From assembly GCF_009828585.1 (NCBI RefSeq), contig NZ_WSRZ01000006.1:1-64000 (forward strand): DNA of 64,000 nucleotides, given 5' to 3'. The DNA comes from Shewanella litoralis. GTDB lineage: Bacteria > Pseudomonadota > Gammaproteobacteria > Enterobacterales > Shewanellaceae. The notes below the pieces were generated by a model. That model saw only the letters and a list, made by a program, of their open reading frames with translations, was not told the origin of the DNA and ran no database searches. Both the position numbers and the translations under genes were made by a program. Of the stretch, positions 1 through 9,209 are shown piece after piece. Positions within the stretch are counted from its first letter, which is position 1. Each line of letters begins with the position of its first letter.

Positions 1-84
1 CACCATCTCTAATTCATATTGCTGTGGACTAGGCTCTCGAAGCATGATGATAAACTTGGTTATTATCTGTACTTCTATTAGATC

Positions 85-114
85 AAAGCCCTAGACGAAT
101 GTCTAGAGCTTTGT
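85..114 (+). terminator. Imperfect hairpin near left edge
   Basis: Arms AAAGC-C-CTAGAC and GTCTAG-A-GCTTT close on a GAAT loop with one mismatch. It lies between the left edge and lptG and probably belongs to the 3' end of a plus-strand gene outside the window. No long T-run follows, so termination here is uncertain. Confidence 0.4.
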
Positions 115-124
115 CAGCAGTCTG

Positions 125-150
125 ATGGCAACCAACTGGTTGCCATTTTT
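125..150 (+). terminator. Rho-independent terminator
   Basis: A perfect 9-bp stem (ATGGCAACC / GGTTGCCAT) with an AACT loop is followed by five T residues on the plus strand. It would end a transcript entering from the left edge. It lies just beyond the 3' end of lptG, which is read the other way. Confidence 0.7.
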
Positions 151-172
151 GTTTATAGCGTTAGCCAAACAT

Positions 173-1231
173 TTATTTTCGGATGTAGTACAACGCAAAG
201 CCAGTAAATAGCACACTAGGTGCAACAGCCCCAATAAATGCAGGTATCTCGTAAACAATACTCATTGGGCCAAATATTTGGTTACTAATGTAAAAACTAA
301 AGCCTGCGACCACGCCTAATAACACCCTCGCGCCCATGGTGACCGTACGCAATGGACCAAACACAAACGATAAGGCCACCAGCATCATTACTGCCACCGT
401 CACTGGCTGCATAATCTTGCGCCATAATGCCAAATCATATCGACTTGAGTCTTGCTGGTTAATCTCTAAATAGTCTAAATAATCGAGTAGGCCTCTAATG
501 GATAACGACTCAGGCTTAACAGATACGACACTCAATTTATCTGGTGTCAGTGAAGAGCGCCAAATATCGCTGTCTAGATAATCTCGAACGACCCTTTCAT
601 CTTGTATCGAGGTATGATTAACGCCAATGAGCTTCCAAACATCACCTTTAAATAAGGCTTGTTCTGCATGCGTCACACTGGTAATTGCTAGCTCATCATT
701 AAATCGATACAAAGTGACATTATTGAGTGAATCGACATTGATCACTTCACCAATATTGACGAACATATCGCCATCTTTAGCCCAAACACCGCGATGAGAT
801 TTAATTAAGCTGCCACCTGAGGTTTTAACCGCTTGTAATTCTTTAGCGCTTTTTTCCGCTATGGGAGCGCCCCACTCTCCTAACGCCATCACCATAATCA
901 TCAGTGGAATAGCGGTTTTCATCGCCGATTGAGTGATTTGTAAACGCGACATACCTGAAGCCTGCATCACCACAAGCTCAGAGTTAGACGCCAACATCCC
1001 CATGCCGATTAACGCGCCAAGCAGCACGGCCATCGGGAAAAACATTTCAATGTCTCGTGGCACTAAAAATAACACGTAGATGCCCGCATCAATTAACGTG
1101 TAAGTGCCACGCCCGACAACACGTAGCTGATCAACCCATTTAATAATGCCCGACAGGCCAGTTAAAATGAGCAAACACAACGCCGACGTACTAATAATCA
1201 TTCGGGCGATATAAAGATCTAAAATTCTCAT
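173..1231 (-). CDS. lptG: LPS export system permease LptG
   Basis: Inner-membrane permease of the LptB2FG transporter, which extracts lipopolysaccharide from the inner membrane and passes it to the LptC-LptA bridge. The 352-aa length is normal for the family. Hydrophobic segments near residues 7-32, 51-80 and 102-120, a soluble region of about 150 residues (periplasmic beta-jellyroll in the family), then three further membrane segments give the LptF/LptG topology. Its ATG overlaps the lptF stop by four bases (ATGA), so the two are translationally coupled. The ATPase gene lptB is not in the window, as is usual. Identification is from topology, recognisable sequence and pairing with lptF. Confidence 0.95.
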   Translation of the reverse strand: MRILDLYIARMIISTSALCLLILTGLSGIIKWVDQLRVVGRGTYTLIDAGIYVLFLVPRDIEMFFPMAVLLGALIGMGMLASNSELVVMQASGMSRLQITQSAMKTAIPLMIMVMALGEWGAPIAEKSAKELQAVKTSGGSLIKSHRGVWAKDGDMFVNIGEVINVDSLNNVTLYRFNDELAITSVTHAEQALFKGDVWKLIGVNHTSIQDERVVRDYLDSDIWRSSLTPDKLSVVSVKPESLSIRGLLDYLDYLEINQQDSSRYDLALWRKIMQPVTVAVMMLVALSFVFGPLRTVTMGARVLLGVVAGFSFYISNQIFGPMSIVYEIPAFIGAVAPSVLFTGFALYYIRK

Positions 1232-2340
1232 GCAGCCACCTGCTTACGTTTAAATAAGCCCAGCAACTTTTTACCTGATGGCCGCTCTTTAATTAATAAC
1301 AGTAACCCTAATATCAATGCACAACCGTGGATCCACCACATGCCTAAATATTGGGGTACCACCTCATCTTGCAAGGCCTTACGTCCCGCTACCATCAAGC
1401 CAAAATAACCTAAGTACAATAAAATTGCTGGGAACATTTTGGCAAACTTACCCTGACGAACGTTAACTCGCGCTAAAGGCACAGCAATTAATGTCATTAA
1501 TGGAATCGCTATCGGAATCGCCAAACGCCATTGAAACTCTGCGGCAGCTTCTGGCCCTGGTGTGGCCAATAGTTCATCTACAGGCAGAGCAGACAATTTG
1601 CGACGCCGCTCATCCACTTCTTGCTCTTTAATTTCCATTTTATAACCGCCAAACTCAATGGTCTGTAAATCAAGAGAATTTGGACTACCTTGGTAACGCA
1701 CCCCGCTTTCAAGTTGCAATTGTTGACTCCCGATATTGTCTTCTATCACTCGGCCTTGCTGAGCAACAACAATATTGGTTAAGCCATCTTCATCTTCAGG
1801 ATCTGGCAACTGCGCCACAAAAACATTTTCTAACGAGTTATCTTTATTTATGCGTTCAACAAACAGCACCGCACGCCCGTTGGGACTGGCCTGGAAGCGA
1901 CCTTGAGTCAAGGCGGCAAGGCCTGCCTCCGACTGGGCTTTCTCTAATACTTGGTTTTGGCGCTCTTCTGCCCATGGGCCAACATAAACCGACAGATAAG
2001 CGGTAAAAATCAAATTACCAAGCGCAACAAGCAATGTGACGCGGGTGACATACCATTCGCTAACCCCTACGCCATGCAATACCACCATTTCATTCTCGGC
2101 ATACATACGGCCATGAGCCAACAAAATGGCTAAAAAGAAACTCAGCGGCAACACTAATACGGTTAATTGAGGCAGGTTTAACCCCAGCAATGTCATCACT
2201 AATGATGCTGGAAATTCGCCGTCAGAAGCGTCGGCCAACACGCGCACAAATTGTTGGCTAATAAAAATAGTTAACAGTACCAAAAGTACCGCAAATTGCG
2301 CTTTTAAAACTTCACCAATCAGGTATCTAAATACAATCAC
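1228..2340 (-). CDS. lptF: LPS export system permease LptF
   Basis: Partner permease of LptG in the LptB2FG complex. The protein is 370 aa and starts with GTG at 2340 (MIVFRYLIGEVLK), preceded by a GGA-containing ribosome-binding site. The N-terminal helix, the pair of central helices around residues 50-120, the periplasmic domain and three C-terminal helices fit the family. It is divergent from pepA, with about 270 bp between them to hold both promoters, the same arrangement as in E. coli. The GTG start is chosen because conserved LptF proteins begin at this residue. Confidence 0.95.
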   Translation of the reverse strand: MIVFRYLIGEVLKAQFAVLLVLLTIFISQQFVRVLADASDGEFPASLVMTLLGLNLPQLTVLVLPLSFFLAILLAHGRMYAENEMVVLHGVGVSEWYVTRVTLLVALGNLIFTAYLSVYVGPWAEERQNQVLEKAQSEAGLAALTQGRFQASPNGRAVLFVERINKDNSLENVFVAQLPDPEDEDGLTNIVVAQQGRVIEDNIGSQQLQLESGVRYQGSPNSLDLQTIEFGGYKMEIKEQEVDERRRKLSALPVDELLATPGPEAAAEFQWRLAIPIAIPLMTLIAVPLARVNVRQGKFAKMFPAILLYLGYFGLMVAGRKALQDEVVPQYLGMWWIHGCALILGLLLLIKERPSGKKLLGLFKRKQVAA

Positions 2341-2613
2341 AAGTAGGATCCGGTGGCTAAACTTATCTTTTTACTGGTATCAGAGTAACTTTCATGTAAA
2401 CTGTCTACTTTCAGCAGTTTTGCTAGTTTTCTGACCAGCGCGGAAGGTGCTTTGGGGTCGTGATTAACATCTATTTGGGCAGTCACTTTTCGCCTATTTT
2501 TAGTTAATAATCCCAAACAGTTAACACCTTTTCGTTGAATATATGCCAGATGGCCTAATGCAAACATTATCTAATAAATATAAAAATTTGTCTTTAAGAA
2601 TCTAGGAGTGCTC

Positions 2614-4122
2614 ATGGAGTTTAGCGTAAAGAGCGGCAGCCCCGAAAAGCAACGTTCAGCCTGTATCGTTGTTGGTGTCTACGAACCTCGCCGTTTATCT
2701 GGTATCGCAGAGCAATTGGATAAAATCAGTGAAGGTTATATTAGTAACCTACTTCGTCGTGGTGACCTTGAAGGTAAGCCAGGACAGATGTTGCTATTGC
2801 ATCACGTACCCAACGTATTGAGTGAGCGAGTATTATTAGTTGGCTGTGGTAAAGAGCGCGAGCTAGACGAGCGCCAATACAAACAAATCATCACCAAAAC
2901 CATTAGCACATTGAACGAAACAGGCTCAATGGAAGCAGTATGCTTCTTAACTGAGTTGCATGTCAAAGGCCGCGACACCTACTGGAAAGTTCGCCAAGCC
3001 GTTGAAACCACTCAAAACAGCTTATATTCGTTTGACGCATTAAAAACCCGCAAGGGTGAAACTCGTCGTCCACTGCGTAAAATGGTGTTTAATGTACCGA
3101 CACGCCGTGAACTCACCATTGGTGAGCGCGCTATTGAGCACGGAGCAGCTGTGTCAGCAGGTATGCATTTATGCCGCGACGTGGCTAACATGCCACCAAA
3201 CATTTGTAACCCTGCTTATTTAGCGTCACAAGCACGTCAAATGGCTGAAGTGTACGAAAACCTTAAAGTGACAACTGTCGGCGAAGAGCAAATGGCAAAG
3301 TTGGGCATGAACTCATACCTTGCTGTCGGCCGTGCCAGCAGCAATGAATCAATCATGACAGTGATGGAATATCAAGGCGCAGTCAACAGCACAGAAAAAC
3401 CGATTGTACTTGTCGGTAAAGGGTTAACCTTTGACTCTGGCGGAATTTCATTAAAACCAGGCGAAGGCATGGATGAAATGAAATACGACATGGGCGGCGC
3501 TGCCGGTGTTATTGGCACCATGAAAGCATTATGTGAAATGAAGTTGCCTATCAATGTGATTGGTGTGCTGGCCGGATGTGAAAACATGCCTGCGGGCAAT
3601 GCTTATCGCCCTGGTGACATTTTGACCACTATGTCTGGTCAAACGGTTGAAGTGCTAAATACTGACGCTGAAGGCCGCTTAGTATTATGTGACGTATTAA
3701 CTTACGTTGAACGCTTCGATCCTGAGCTTGTCATTGACACGGCGACCCTAACCGGTGCATGTGTGATTGCATTAGGCAAACACGCTTCAGGCTTGTTTAG
3801 CTCGCATAATCCATTAGCACATGAATTGCTTAATGCTGGTGAGCAAAGTGGTGATCGCGCATGGCGCATGCCATTGTGGGATGAGTACCAAGACATGCTA
3901 GATAGCCCATTTGCTGACATGACGAACCTTGGTGGTCGCCCTGCGGGTTCAATCACTGCGGCGTGTTTCTTGTCTCGCTTTGCTAAAAAGTACAACTGGG
4001 CGCATTTAGACGTGGCTGGTACTGCTTGGAATAGCGGCGCAAACAAAGGTTCAACCGGTCGTCCGGTGCCGATTTTAAGCCAGTTCTTAATTAATCGTGC
4101 TGGTGTTGAAATTAGCGAGTAA
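2614..4122 (+). CDS. pepA: Cytosol (leucyl) aminopeptidase PepA
   Basis: M17 family hexameric leucyl aminopeptidase, which removes N-terminal residues in the cytoplasm; in E. coli PepA also acts as a DNA-binding accessory protein. From the ATG at 2614 the protein is 502 aa. The metal-site block KGLTFDSGG (Lys269, Asp274) and the M17 signature NTDAEGRL (349-356) are intact. An in-frame GTG lies six bases upstream, but AGGAG at 2604-2608 is well placed for the ATG. A strong terminator follows at 4143. It is divergent from lptFG. Confidence 0.97.
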   Translation: MEFSVKSGSPEKQRSACIVVGVYEPRRLSGIAEQLDKISEGYISNLLRRGDLEGKPGQMLLLHHVPNVLSERVLLVGCGKERELDERQYKQIITKTISTLNETGSMEAVCFLTELHVKGRDTYWKVRQAVETTQNSLYSFDALKTRKGETRRPLRKMVFNVPTRRELTIGERAIEHGAAVSAGMHLCRDVANMPPNICNPAYLASQARQMAEVYENLKVTTVGEEQMAKLGMNSYLAVGRASSNESIMTVMEYQGAVNSTEKPIVLVGKGLTFDSGGISLKPGEGMDEMKYDMGGAAGVIGTMKALCEMKLPINVIGVLAGCENMPAGNAYRPGDILTTMSGQTVEVLNTDAEGRLVLCDVLTYVERFDPELVIDTATLTGACVIALGKHASGLFSSHNPLAHELLNAGEQSGDRAWRMPLWDEYQDMLDSPFADMTNLGGRPAGSITAACFLSRFAKKYNWAHLDVAGTAWNSGANKGSTGRPVPILSQFLINRAGVEISE

Positions 4123-4142
4123 GCTTGGGCTTAACGCATAAC

Positions 4143-4174
4143 AAAAGGGTAAAGCGCAAGCTTTACCCTTTTTT
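4143..4174 (+). terminator. Terminator after pepA
   Basis: A perfect 13-bp stem (AAAAGGGTAAAGC / GCTTTACCCTTTT) with a GCAA tetraloop is followed by more T residues. It isolates pepA from the genes that follow, so the downstream holC is not simply read through from pepA as in genomes where the two are adjacent. Confidence 0.9.
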
Positions 4175-4219
4175 GTTACGGTTTTATTGGGATGGTAGAT
4201 TATTATCACGTCAAGTCGC

Positions 4220-4396
4220 ATGACTTTAAGATTAGAGAGCTTCAGTTTAGAGACGTTGAAGGTAGTCACGTTGAATATAGTCACGTTGAATATAGTTTTA
4301 TTAAGCGTAGTGCTATTGAGCGAAGTGCTATTGAGTAAAGCTTTATTGAGCTTAGTGTTATTGAGTGGGCAACCAGAATTAGACGACTTAAATTAG
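4220..4396 (+). CDS. Possible 58-aa leucine-rich repeat peptide
   Basis: An ATG at 4220 opens a frame of 58 codons to TAG at 4394. Most of it comes from tandem 15-bp units, so it reads as pentapeptide repeats: VTLNI twice, then VLLSV, VLLSE, VLLSK, ALLSL, VLLSG. It ends in an acidic tail (PELDDLN). No convincing Shine-Dalgarno precedes the ATG. The unit length keeps the frame open by itself, so it may be a repeat expansion rather than a gene. Product unknown; it would be strongly hydrophobic. Confidence 0.25.
   Translation: MTLRLESFSLETLKVVTLNIVTLNIVLLSVVLLSEVLLSKALLSLVLLSGQPELDDLN
4249..4368 (+). repeat. Eight degenerate 15-bp tandem repeats
   Basis: The stretch divides exactly into eight 15-bp units, each starting with AG, for example AGTCACGTTGAATAT twice in a row and then AGTGCTATTGAGCGA and AGTGCTATTGAGTAA. 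A looser ninth unit may precede at 4234. The first three units (ACGTTGAA type) differ from the last five (TATTGAG type). It lies between the pepA terminator and the 3' end of the LysR gene. Confidence 0.85.
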
Positions 4397-4416
4397 CTCT
4401 CAAATTAGCCCTCAAG

Positions 4417-5319
4417 TTAGGCCAGCCATTGACGATGTAACTGTTCGCCATCACCAAGATAATCTAATACCCAGGCCAATGCGGGTGACATTTGTTCATC
4501 ATTCCATGCCAGACAACATGGACTCGGTTGCTTAACTCGACTCAACACCTTGCTCACTAACCTACCCGATTCAATTAATGGTTGTGCTAAATGAGCAGGC
4601 ATATAGCCAACGCCAAGCCCTTCGACAAAACAATTAATCGCACTGTGCCAGTCGGGCACAACCAAACGTCGCTGACCATTTAACAGCCAATCGGTTCGTT
4701 TAGGAATTTCTCGTGAAGTATCCTCCAAACAAATAGACGGAAACACTTTAAGTTCATCATCAATCAAAGGCCGCACAATATCGGTTAACGGATGCCCAGC
4801 ACTGACAACAAACAACCAATCAATGTCGCCCATATAAGTAAACTTATAAGCCCCGCCAACCGGATTGGCGGTAGTGGCACCAATCGCAATATCACTACGA
4901 CCAGTAGCAAGCGCCTCCCATACGCCATTAAACACTTCGATACGAATAATTAACTCAACATCTTGAAACTGCCTATAAAAGTCAGCAATTAAGGCGTGTA
5001 CACTGTCGGTTCTCGCGATGTTATCAAGCGCAATTGACAAAGTGGGCTTCCAGCCGTTCGCCACTCGTTGAGTGTCGCGCTTCATCAGCGCCATATCAGC
5101 CAAAAAGACACGAGCTTTGGCTGCAAAATGCTTACCAGCAGGGGTTAACGTCACACTGCGATGGTGGCGAATAAATAGCTCAACACCTAATTCCGTTTCA
5201 ATTTGTTTAATTGAATAACTAATAGCAGATGGCACTTTATGTAATTTTTTTGCCGCCGCAGTAAAGCTGCCTGTTTGGGCAACAACATCAATTAATTCGA
5301 AAGTTTGCTGTGAAAGCAT
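4417..5319 (-). CDS. punR: LysR-type regulator, PunR (YdhB)-like
   Basis: LysR-family DNA-binding regulator, 300 aa. The N-terminal helix-turn-helix spans about residues 5-62 (FTAAAKKLHKVPSAISYSIK) and a ligand-binding domain follows. The protein resembles E. coli PunR/YdhB along its whole length, including the stretches EVFNGVWEAL, DIAIGAT and the C-terminal MSPALAWVLDYLGD. PunR controls a divergent purine nucleoside transporter, PunC, and here too the next gene is a divergent PunC-like transporter. The 183-bp gap to that gene should contain both promoters and the operator. The purine link is inferred from homology. Confidence 0.85.
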   Translation of the reverse strand: MLSQQTFELIDVVAQTGSFTAAAKKLHKVPSAISYSIKQIETELGVELFIRHHRSVTLTPAGKHFAAKARVFLADMALMKRDTQRVANGWKPTLSIALDNIARTDSVHALIADFYRQFQDVELIIRIEVFNGVWEALATGRSDIAIGATTANPVGGAYKFTYMGDIDWLFVVSAGHPLTDIVRPLIDDELKVFPSICLEDTSREIPKRTDWLLNGQRRLVVPDWHSAINCFVEGLGVGYMPAHLAQPLIESGRLVSKVLSRVKQPSPCCLAWNDEQMSPALAWVLDYLGDGEQLHRQWLA

Positions 5320-5502
5320 ATTGATTTAACTCATTAAAAATGGATATTTATCTAAAATCAACAAACATAAAAATATATCCTAAATAAATACCTCGCTCTA
5401 ATCCATCAATATTTTTGATAGCAATAGTCAAAAATAAACGTTTCCCGCTAATTTAGTAAGCTATTAAGCTACTGTTTTTTATTCAGGCCAATAGAACTAA
5501 AG

Positions 5503-6789
5503 ATGTCAGAATTTAGCAGCAACAATATAATTACTAACACTAAATCAACAAAATTAATGTTTTATTTTTTTCTTTTTTATTTAGCTTTGCTGAGTATGTT
5601 AGGGTTTATTGCAACAGACATGTACCTACCTTCATTCAAATCCATTGAAGGGACATTTAATGCCACCACCTCAGAAGTGGCTATTTCGCTAACCAGCTTT
5701 TTAGCTGGGCTTGCAATAGGTCAGTTACTGTATGGTCCGTTAGTCCATAAAATAGGCAAACGAAACGCCCTACTGGTTGGCTTAGGTTTATTTATGTTGG
5801 CAAGTGCATTGATTGCAACCAGTGACAACATCATGACAATGAACATTGCGCGCTTTTTTCAAGCCATTGGAGCGTGTAGCACCGCAGTAATTTGGCAGGC
5901 GATTGTGATTGAACAATACCCAGCAGATAAAGCGCAAAACATATTTTCTAATATCATGCCGTTAGTTGCTCTTTCTCCTGCGCTAGCCCCTATTGTGGGT
6001 GCATTTGTATTAAACAGTTTTGGTTGGCGAGCAGTGTTTATCTGTTTGTGTATCATCGCCGTTATGCTGATTGCAATGACCTGTATTTTTGTGCCTAAAG
6101 AGTCAAAACTTGCCCAAGAAAATAAAGCACATATTAGCTATGTGCAACTACTCAGCAATACTCGCTACTTGGGTAATGTATTAATATTTGGCGCATGCTC
6201 AGGGGCTTTTTTTGCCTACTTAACCTTATGGCCGGCGGTAATGGAACAATATGGTTATGCCGCAACTGAAATTGGTTTAAGTTTTATTCCACAAACAATC
6301 ATGTTTATCGTCGGTGGCTACTCCAGTAAAATATTCATCAAAAAGCTGGGACCCCAAGCCACATTAACTTGCTTACTGATTTTCTTTGGTTATTGCACCG
6401 CAGCCATTTTTGTATCAAGCGTGTTAATCAACTCCGACACCATTTGGCCGTTATTAATTGCGTTTTCACTACTTGCTGGTAGTAATGGTGCAATTTATCC
6501 CATCGTCGTTAACAATGCGCTGCAAGAATTTAAACACAACGCGTCAAAAGCCGCTGGATTACAGAATTTCATTCAAATTTCGATTGCCTTCGGCGCATCC
6601 AGCTTAGTCGTGCTTTGGGCAGACTTAGGTGACAACGCGATTGGATGGGGTATTTTAGTTTGCTCAATATTAGTCTCAGTGGGATATATCGTTAAACGTC
6701 ATGATTCTTGGGAACAAATCAAACAACACTTTGTTTTCCCCGATCCGGCAAGACTAAGTCAAATATCAAGCGAAGATGCTTCAGAATAA
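5503..6789 (+). CDS. punC: MFS transporter of Bcr/CflA family, PunC-like
   Basis: Twelve-helix major facilitator protein, 428 aa. GFIATDMYLPSF in the first helix, the loop-2/3 region around GPLVHKIGKRNALLVG, and the block IMPLVALSPALAPI are typical of the Bcr/CflA drug-resistance family. The closest recognisable relative is E. coli PunC/YdhC, reported as a purine nucleoside importer (the same IMPLVxLSPALAP and NGAIYPIVV stretches). Divergent from its likely regulator PunR. A drug efflux role cannot be excluded. A 10-bp hairpin follows the stop. Confidence 0.85.
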   Translation: MSEFSSNNIITNTKSTKLMFYFFLFYLALLSMLGFIATDMYLPSFKSIEGTFNATTSEVAISLTSFLAGLAIGQLLYGPLVHKIGKRNALLVGLGLFMLASALIATSDNIMTMNIARFFQAIGACSTAVIWQAIVIEQYPADKAQNIFSNIMPLVALSPALAPIVGAFVLNSFGWRAVFICLCIIAVMLIAMTCIFVPKESKLAQENKAHISYVQLLSNTRYLGNVLIFGACSGAFFAYLTLWPAVMEQYGYAATEIGLSFIPQTIMFIVGGYSSKIFIKKLGPQATLTCLLIFFGYCTAAIFVSSVLINSDTIWPLLIAFSLLAGSNGAIYPIVVNNALQEFKHNASKAAGLQNFIQISIAFGASSLVVLWADLGDNAIGWGILVCSILVSVGYIVKRHDSWEQIKQHFVFPDPARLSQISSEDASE

Positions 6790-6812
6790 CGCATAAGTAA
6801 ACGCAATAATGG

Positions 6813-6840
6813 TGAGGTTATAGTTTGTTTTATAACCTCA
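6813..6840 (+). terminator. Probable terminator after punC-like gene
   Basis: A perfect 10-bp stem (TGAGGTTATA / TATAACCTCA) with an 8-nt T-rich loop lies 24 bp after the MFS stop codon. The T-run after it is short, so efficiency is uncertain. Confidence 0.6.
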
Positions 6841-6984
6841 TTACATGGTAGATTAAATATCGAACAATATCATCGAACAACATCGCTAAAAACGACGTTA
6901 TATACTGACTCAACAATCAGAAGGAATTGATTGAATGGCACGGCATGCTCAACACTCTAGTCCCCTACAATCGGCCATTAATTG

Positions 6985-7773
6985 ATGAAATACTCTCAAT
7001 TAAGCCTCTTCACCATATTAATGTGTGCGCTTGCGACCTTAACGCCTTTAAACAAGCTAGCAGCACAATCGCTCAACCACACCCAATTTATTACCCACCC
7101 ACTACGGCCTTTTAGTTACCAAAATAACGGAGTGCTAAGTGGATTTTCTGTCGACATTATTCAGGCGATGATACAAAACAGCCGCGTTGATGCTAAAACT
7201 GATATTGAAATATACCCTTTTAATAGAGCTTTTCAGTTGTTAAAGTCACAATCCAATACGGCCTTGTTTGCTATCGCGAAAAGACCTGAGCGCGAGCAGA
7301 GCATGAAGTGGGTCGGGCCTATCATTACTAGCGGCGTATATTTTTATAAAAAGCGAAGCTCGCAATTAACAATCAATCACTTAACAGATCTCAAGCGAGT
7401 ACAAAATATTGGCGTGGTGCTTGATAATGCCGATCATACTTACTTAAACGCTCAAGGATTTACCAACCTCAGTACCGATAAAGCGCAGTTACAATCGCTA
7501 AAGATGCTCAGCTATGGCCGTGTAGACGTAGCGCCAATGAGCGAATTAGTGATGCCATTTTTAGCCAAAGCGGCAAATATCGATATTGATACCATTGAGC
7601 GTACGCCGGTTAAGCTTTACGACTCAACCTTGTACATTGCTTTTTCAAACGACACCAGTGACGAGGTAGTGGCACTCTGGCAACAAGCATTTGATGAACT
7701 AAAAACATCAGGGCAGTATCAAGCAATCTATGACCGATACTTTACCCAAGAGATCAGTATTGCTCAGCACTAA
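6985..7773 (+). CDS. Orphan periplasmic solute-binding protein (SBP_bac_3 type)
   Basis: Predicted secreted protein of 262 aa with an N-terminal signal segment (hydrophobic stretch to about residue 28). The body fits type-II periplasmic binding proteins of the amino-acid family: FSYQNNGVLSGFSVDII near the start, NRAFQLL, RPEREQSMKWVGPI, and the C-terminal LKTSGQYQAIYDRYF. No permease or ATPase gene is adjacent, so it may be an orphan sensor or binding protein; many Shewanella encode such stand-alone members. The ATG at 6985 is chosen over an in-frame TTG just before it; the ribosome-binding site is weak. Ligand unknown. Confidence 0.8.
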   Translation: MKYSQLSLFTILMCALATLTPLNKLAAQSLNHTQFITHPLRPFSYQNNGVLSGFSVDIIQAMIQNSRVDAKTDIEIYPFNRAFQLLKSQSNTALFAIAKRPEREQSMKWVGPIITSGVYFYKKRSSQLTINHLTDLKRVQNIGVVLDNADHTYLNAQGFTNLSTDKAQLQSLKMLSYGRVDVAPMSELVMPFLAKAANIDIDTIERTPVKLYDSTLYIAFSNDTSDEVVALWQQAFDELKTSGQYQAIYDRYFTQEISIAQH

Positions 7774-7956
7774 AAAACCAAACTGCCAAAACTCAACATC
7801 TTAAATCCAGCGCCATTATGTTAAACACGTTAACCAGGGGCGCTTATTAATGCGCAATGGTATTAATCATCTACTCATTCTATTCGCTAAAAATACCGCT
7901 ATCGACTACGCCGTTCGGCAAACATTTAAGCGAACAAAATAGCCTAAACAATTGTT

Positions 7957-7982
7957 AACTTGTTACGCATTCGTAACAAGTT
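7957..7982. repeat. Perfect 11-bp inverted repeat
   Basis: AACTTGTTACG and CGTAACAAGTT flank a CATT loop, followed by TTATT. It sits 184 bp after the binding-protein gene and about 70 bp before the gene at 8051. It could be a weak terminator or an operator for the downstream pair. Confidence 0.6.
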
Positions 7983-8050
7983 TATTCTCTCGTTTGCAAA
8001 TATGATAACCGCATAATTATTAATATAATCTCGCTGAAAGGGATCTTCAG

Positions 8051-8743
8051 ATGAAAGCGCTAAAAGTCATCATCATTACAATCGTTAGTGCATTGGCGCT
8101 TTATGGATTAGTGGCAATTTTATTGGGCTGGCTACTCAGTTCCATGTGCGGTAACAGCGTTTACACCGAATCACTTTCATTAGATAAAATGTATAAGGCT
8201 GTTATCTTTGAACGAAGCTGCGGTGGCGCTACTGGCCATTCAACCCAAGTCTCAATCATCAAAGCTGACGAGCAACTGTGTGACAATTGCGCTGGCGACG
8301 TGCTCGTTGCCAATGGCCATCCTAACGACAATAAACTCAACTTAGTCTGGTTAGGGCAACAAGATTCTGACGATCAACATCTGCAAATTCAGGTTCCTGC
8401 TGACATTACAATTGAGACTCAAGCAACCAGCTGGTCCTCTTGGTTTGACAGTATCGATATTTCCTACTCTGTATTTGAGCAATATCCAGTAGTCTGTGAA
8501 CAAAACCCGCAAGCTAAAGCATGTCAATTCATCACAAATGATCAAAAGCTGATTGATGTGTTAATTCAATTTAAAGACTTTAAAAACAATAAAGCACTTG
8601 CCGTATCAGTGAGCGATAGTGGTCATATTCGCTATGGCTACGGTTTTGGTTATGACTCAATGTTAAAAGCGCAACGCAGAGCATTAAATGAGTGCACCAA
8701 AGGCACAAGCCCTACTCATGTAAAATGTGAATTCATTCGTTAG
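8051..8743 (+). CDS. Hypothetical membrane-anchored protein (DUF5412-like N-terminus)
   Basis: 230 aa of unknown function. One N-terminal hydrophobic segment (about residues 5-30) suggests a membrane anchor. The following region (LDKMYKAVIFERSCGGATGHSTQVSI) resembles the DUF5412 type. The C-terminus (SGHIRYGYGFGYDSMLKAQRRA, then Cys) recalls DUF4189-like Gly/Tyr-rich segments with a late cysteine. Several cysteines could form disulfides if exported. The start has an upstream AAAGGGA. The stop is 9 bp before the next gene, so they are likely co-transcribed. Confidence 0.7.
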   Translation: MKALKVIIITIVSALALYGLVAILLGWLLSSMCGNSVYTESLSLDKMYKAVIFERSCGGATGHSTQVSIIKADEQLCDNCAGDVLVANGHPNDNKLNLVWLGQQDSDDQHLQIQVPADITIETQATSWSSWFDSIDISYSVFEQYPVVCEQNPQAKACQFITNDQKLIDVLIQFKDFKNNKALAVSVSDSGHIRYGYGFGYDSMLKAQRRALNECTKGTSPTHVKCEFIR

Positions 8744-8752
8744 GGGTACCCA

Positions 8753-9124
8753 ATGCGATTTGAGCGTCAGCAACACAAAACACATCTAATTGATAATCAC
8801 AAAATAGAGGTCAGTTACGACCGCTTTACGACTCGTTTTAACTTATCCATTAATGAGCAACGGGTTTATACCCGACTACTGCTGCTAGGCCCATGGCGTA
8901 AACAGCAGCTAATGATTAATGATACTCCTTACTCTTTAACAATTAGATGGTTTGTGCTGTGGCGTTCAAGCTTAACGCCACAGCAATCATCTCTTCAACG
9001 GCCCTTCATCACAGAGCTGTTACCTCAACGGCGTAGAAAATCCATTATGATCGCGCTCTATATCGGCTTAATCAGCACAATTAAACTGACGTTAGGGATA
9101 CTCAGCGAGTCCAACATCCTATAA
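8753..9124 (+). CDS. Hypothetical basic protein with C-terminal membrane segment
   Basis: 123 aa, not recognised. The first 95 residues are basic and polar (RRRKS just before the end of this part). The last 25 residues contain one hydrophobic helix (IMIALYIGLISTIKLTLGIL), which suggests a tail-anchored or single-pass protein. AGGGG lies about 7 bases upstream of the ATG and the gene follows the 230-aa hypothetical by 9 bp, so they probably form a two-gene unit. Confidence 0.6.
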   Translation: MRFERQQHKTHLIDNHKIEVSYDRFTTRFNLSINEQRVYTRLLLLGPWRKQQLMINDTPYSLTIRWFVLWRSSLTPQQSSLQRPFITELLPQRRRKSIMIALYIGLISTIKLTLGILSESNIL

Positions 9125-9209
9125 AAACCACTGCAGACAGCCATTAACCCGCAAGCGATTTTAGTGTAAACTCGTGGCCAAATTATTAACCGGTAAAAAG
9201 CTGCACAAC

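Noticed and set aside
2337-2567. 76-aa frame upstream of lptF ending at its start codon (TTGTGA overlap)
   Set aside because: It lies in the lptF-pepA divergent promoter region, has no convincing ribosome site or recognisable family, and would leave almost no room for a promoter. Kept only as a remote possibility.
6927-7115. 62-aa plus-strand frame overlapping the binding-protein gene
   Set aside because: Out of frame with a well-formed solute-binding protein; His/Pro-rich shadow translation.
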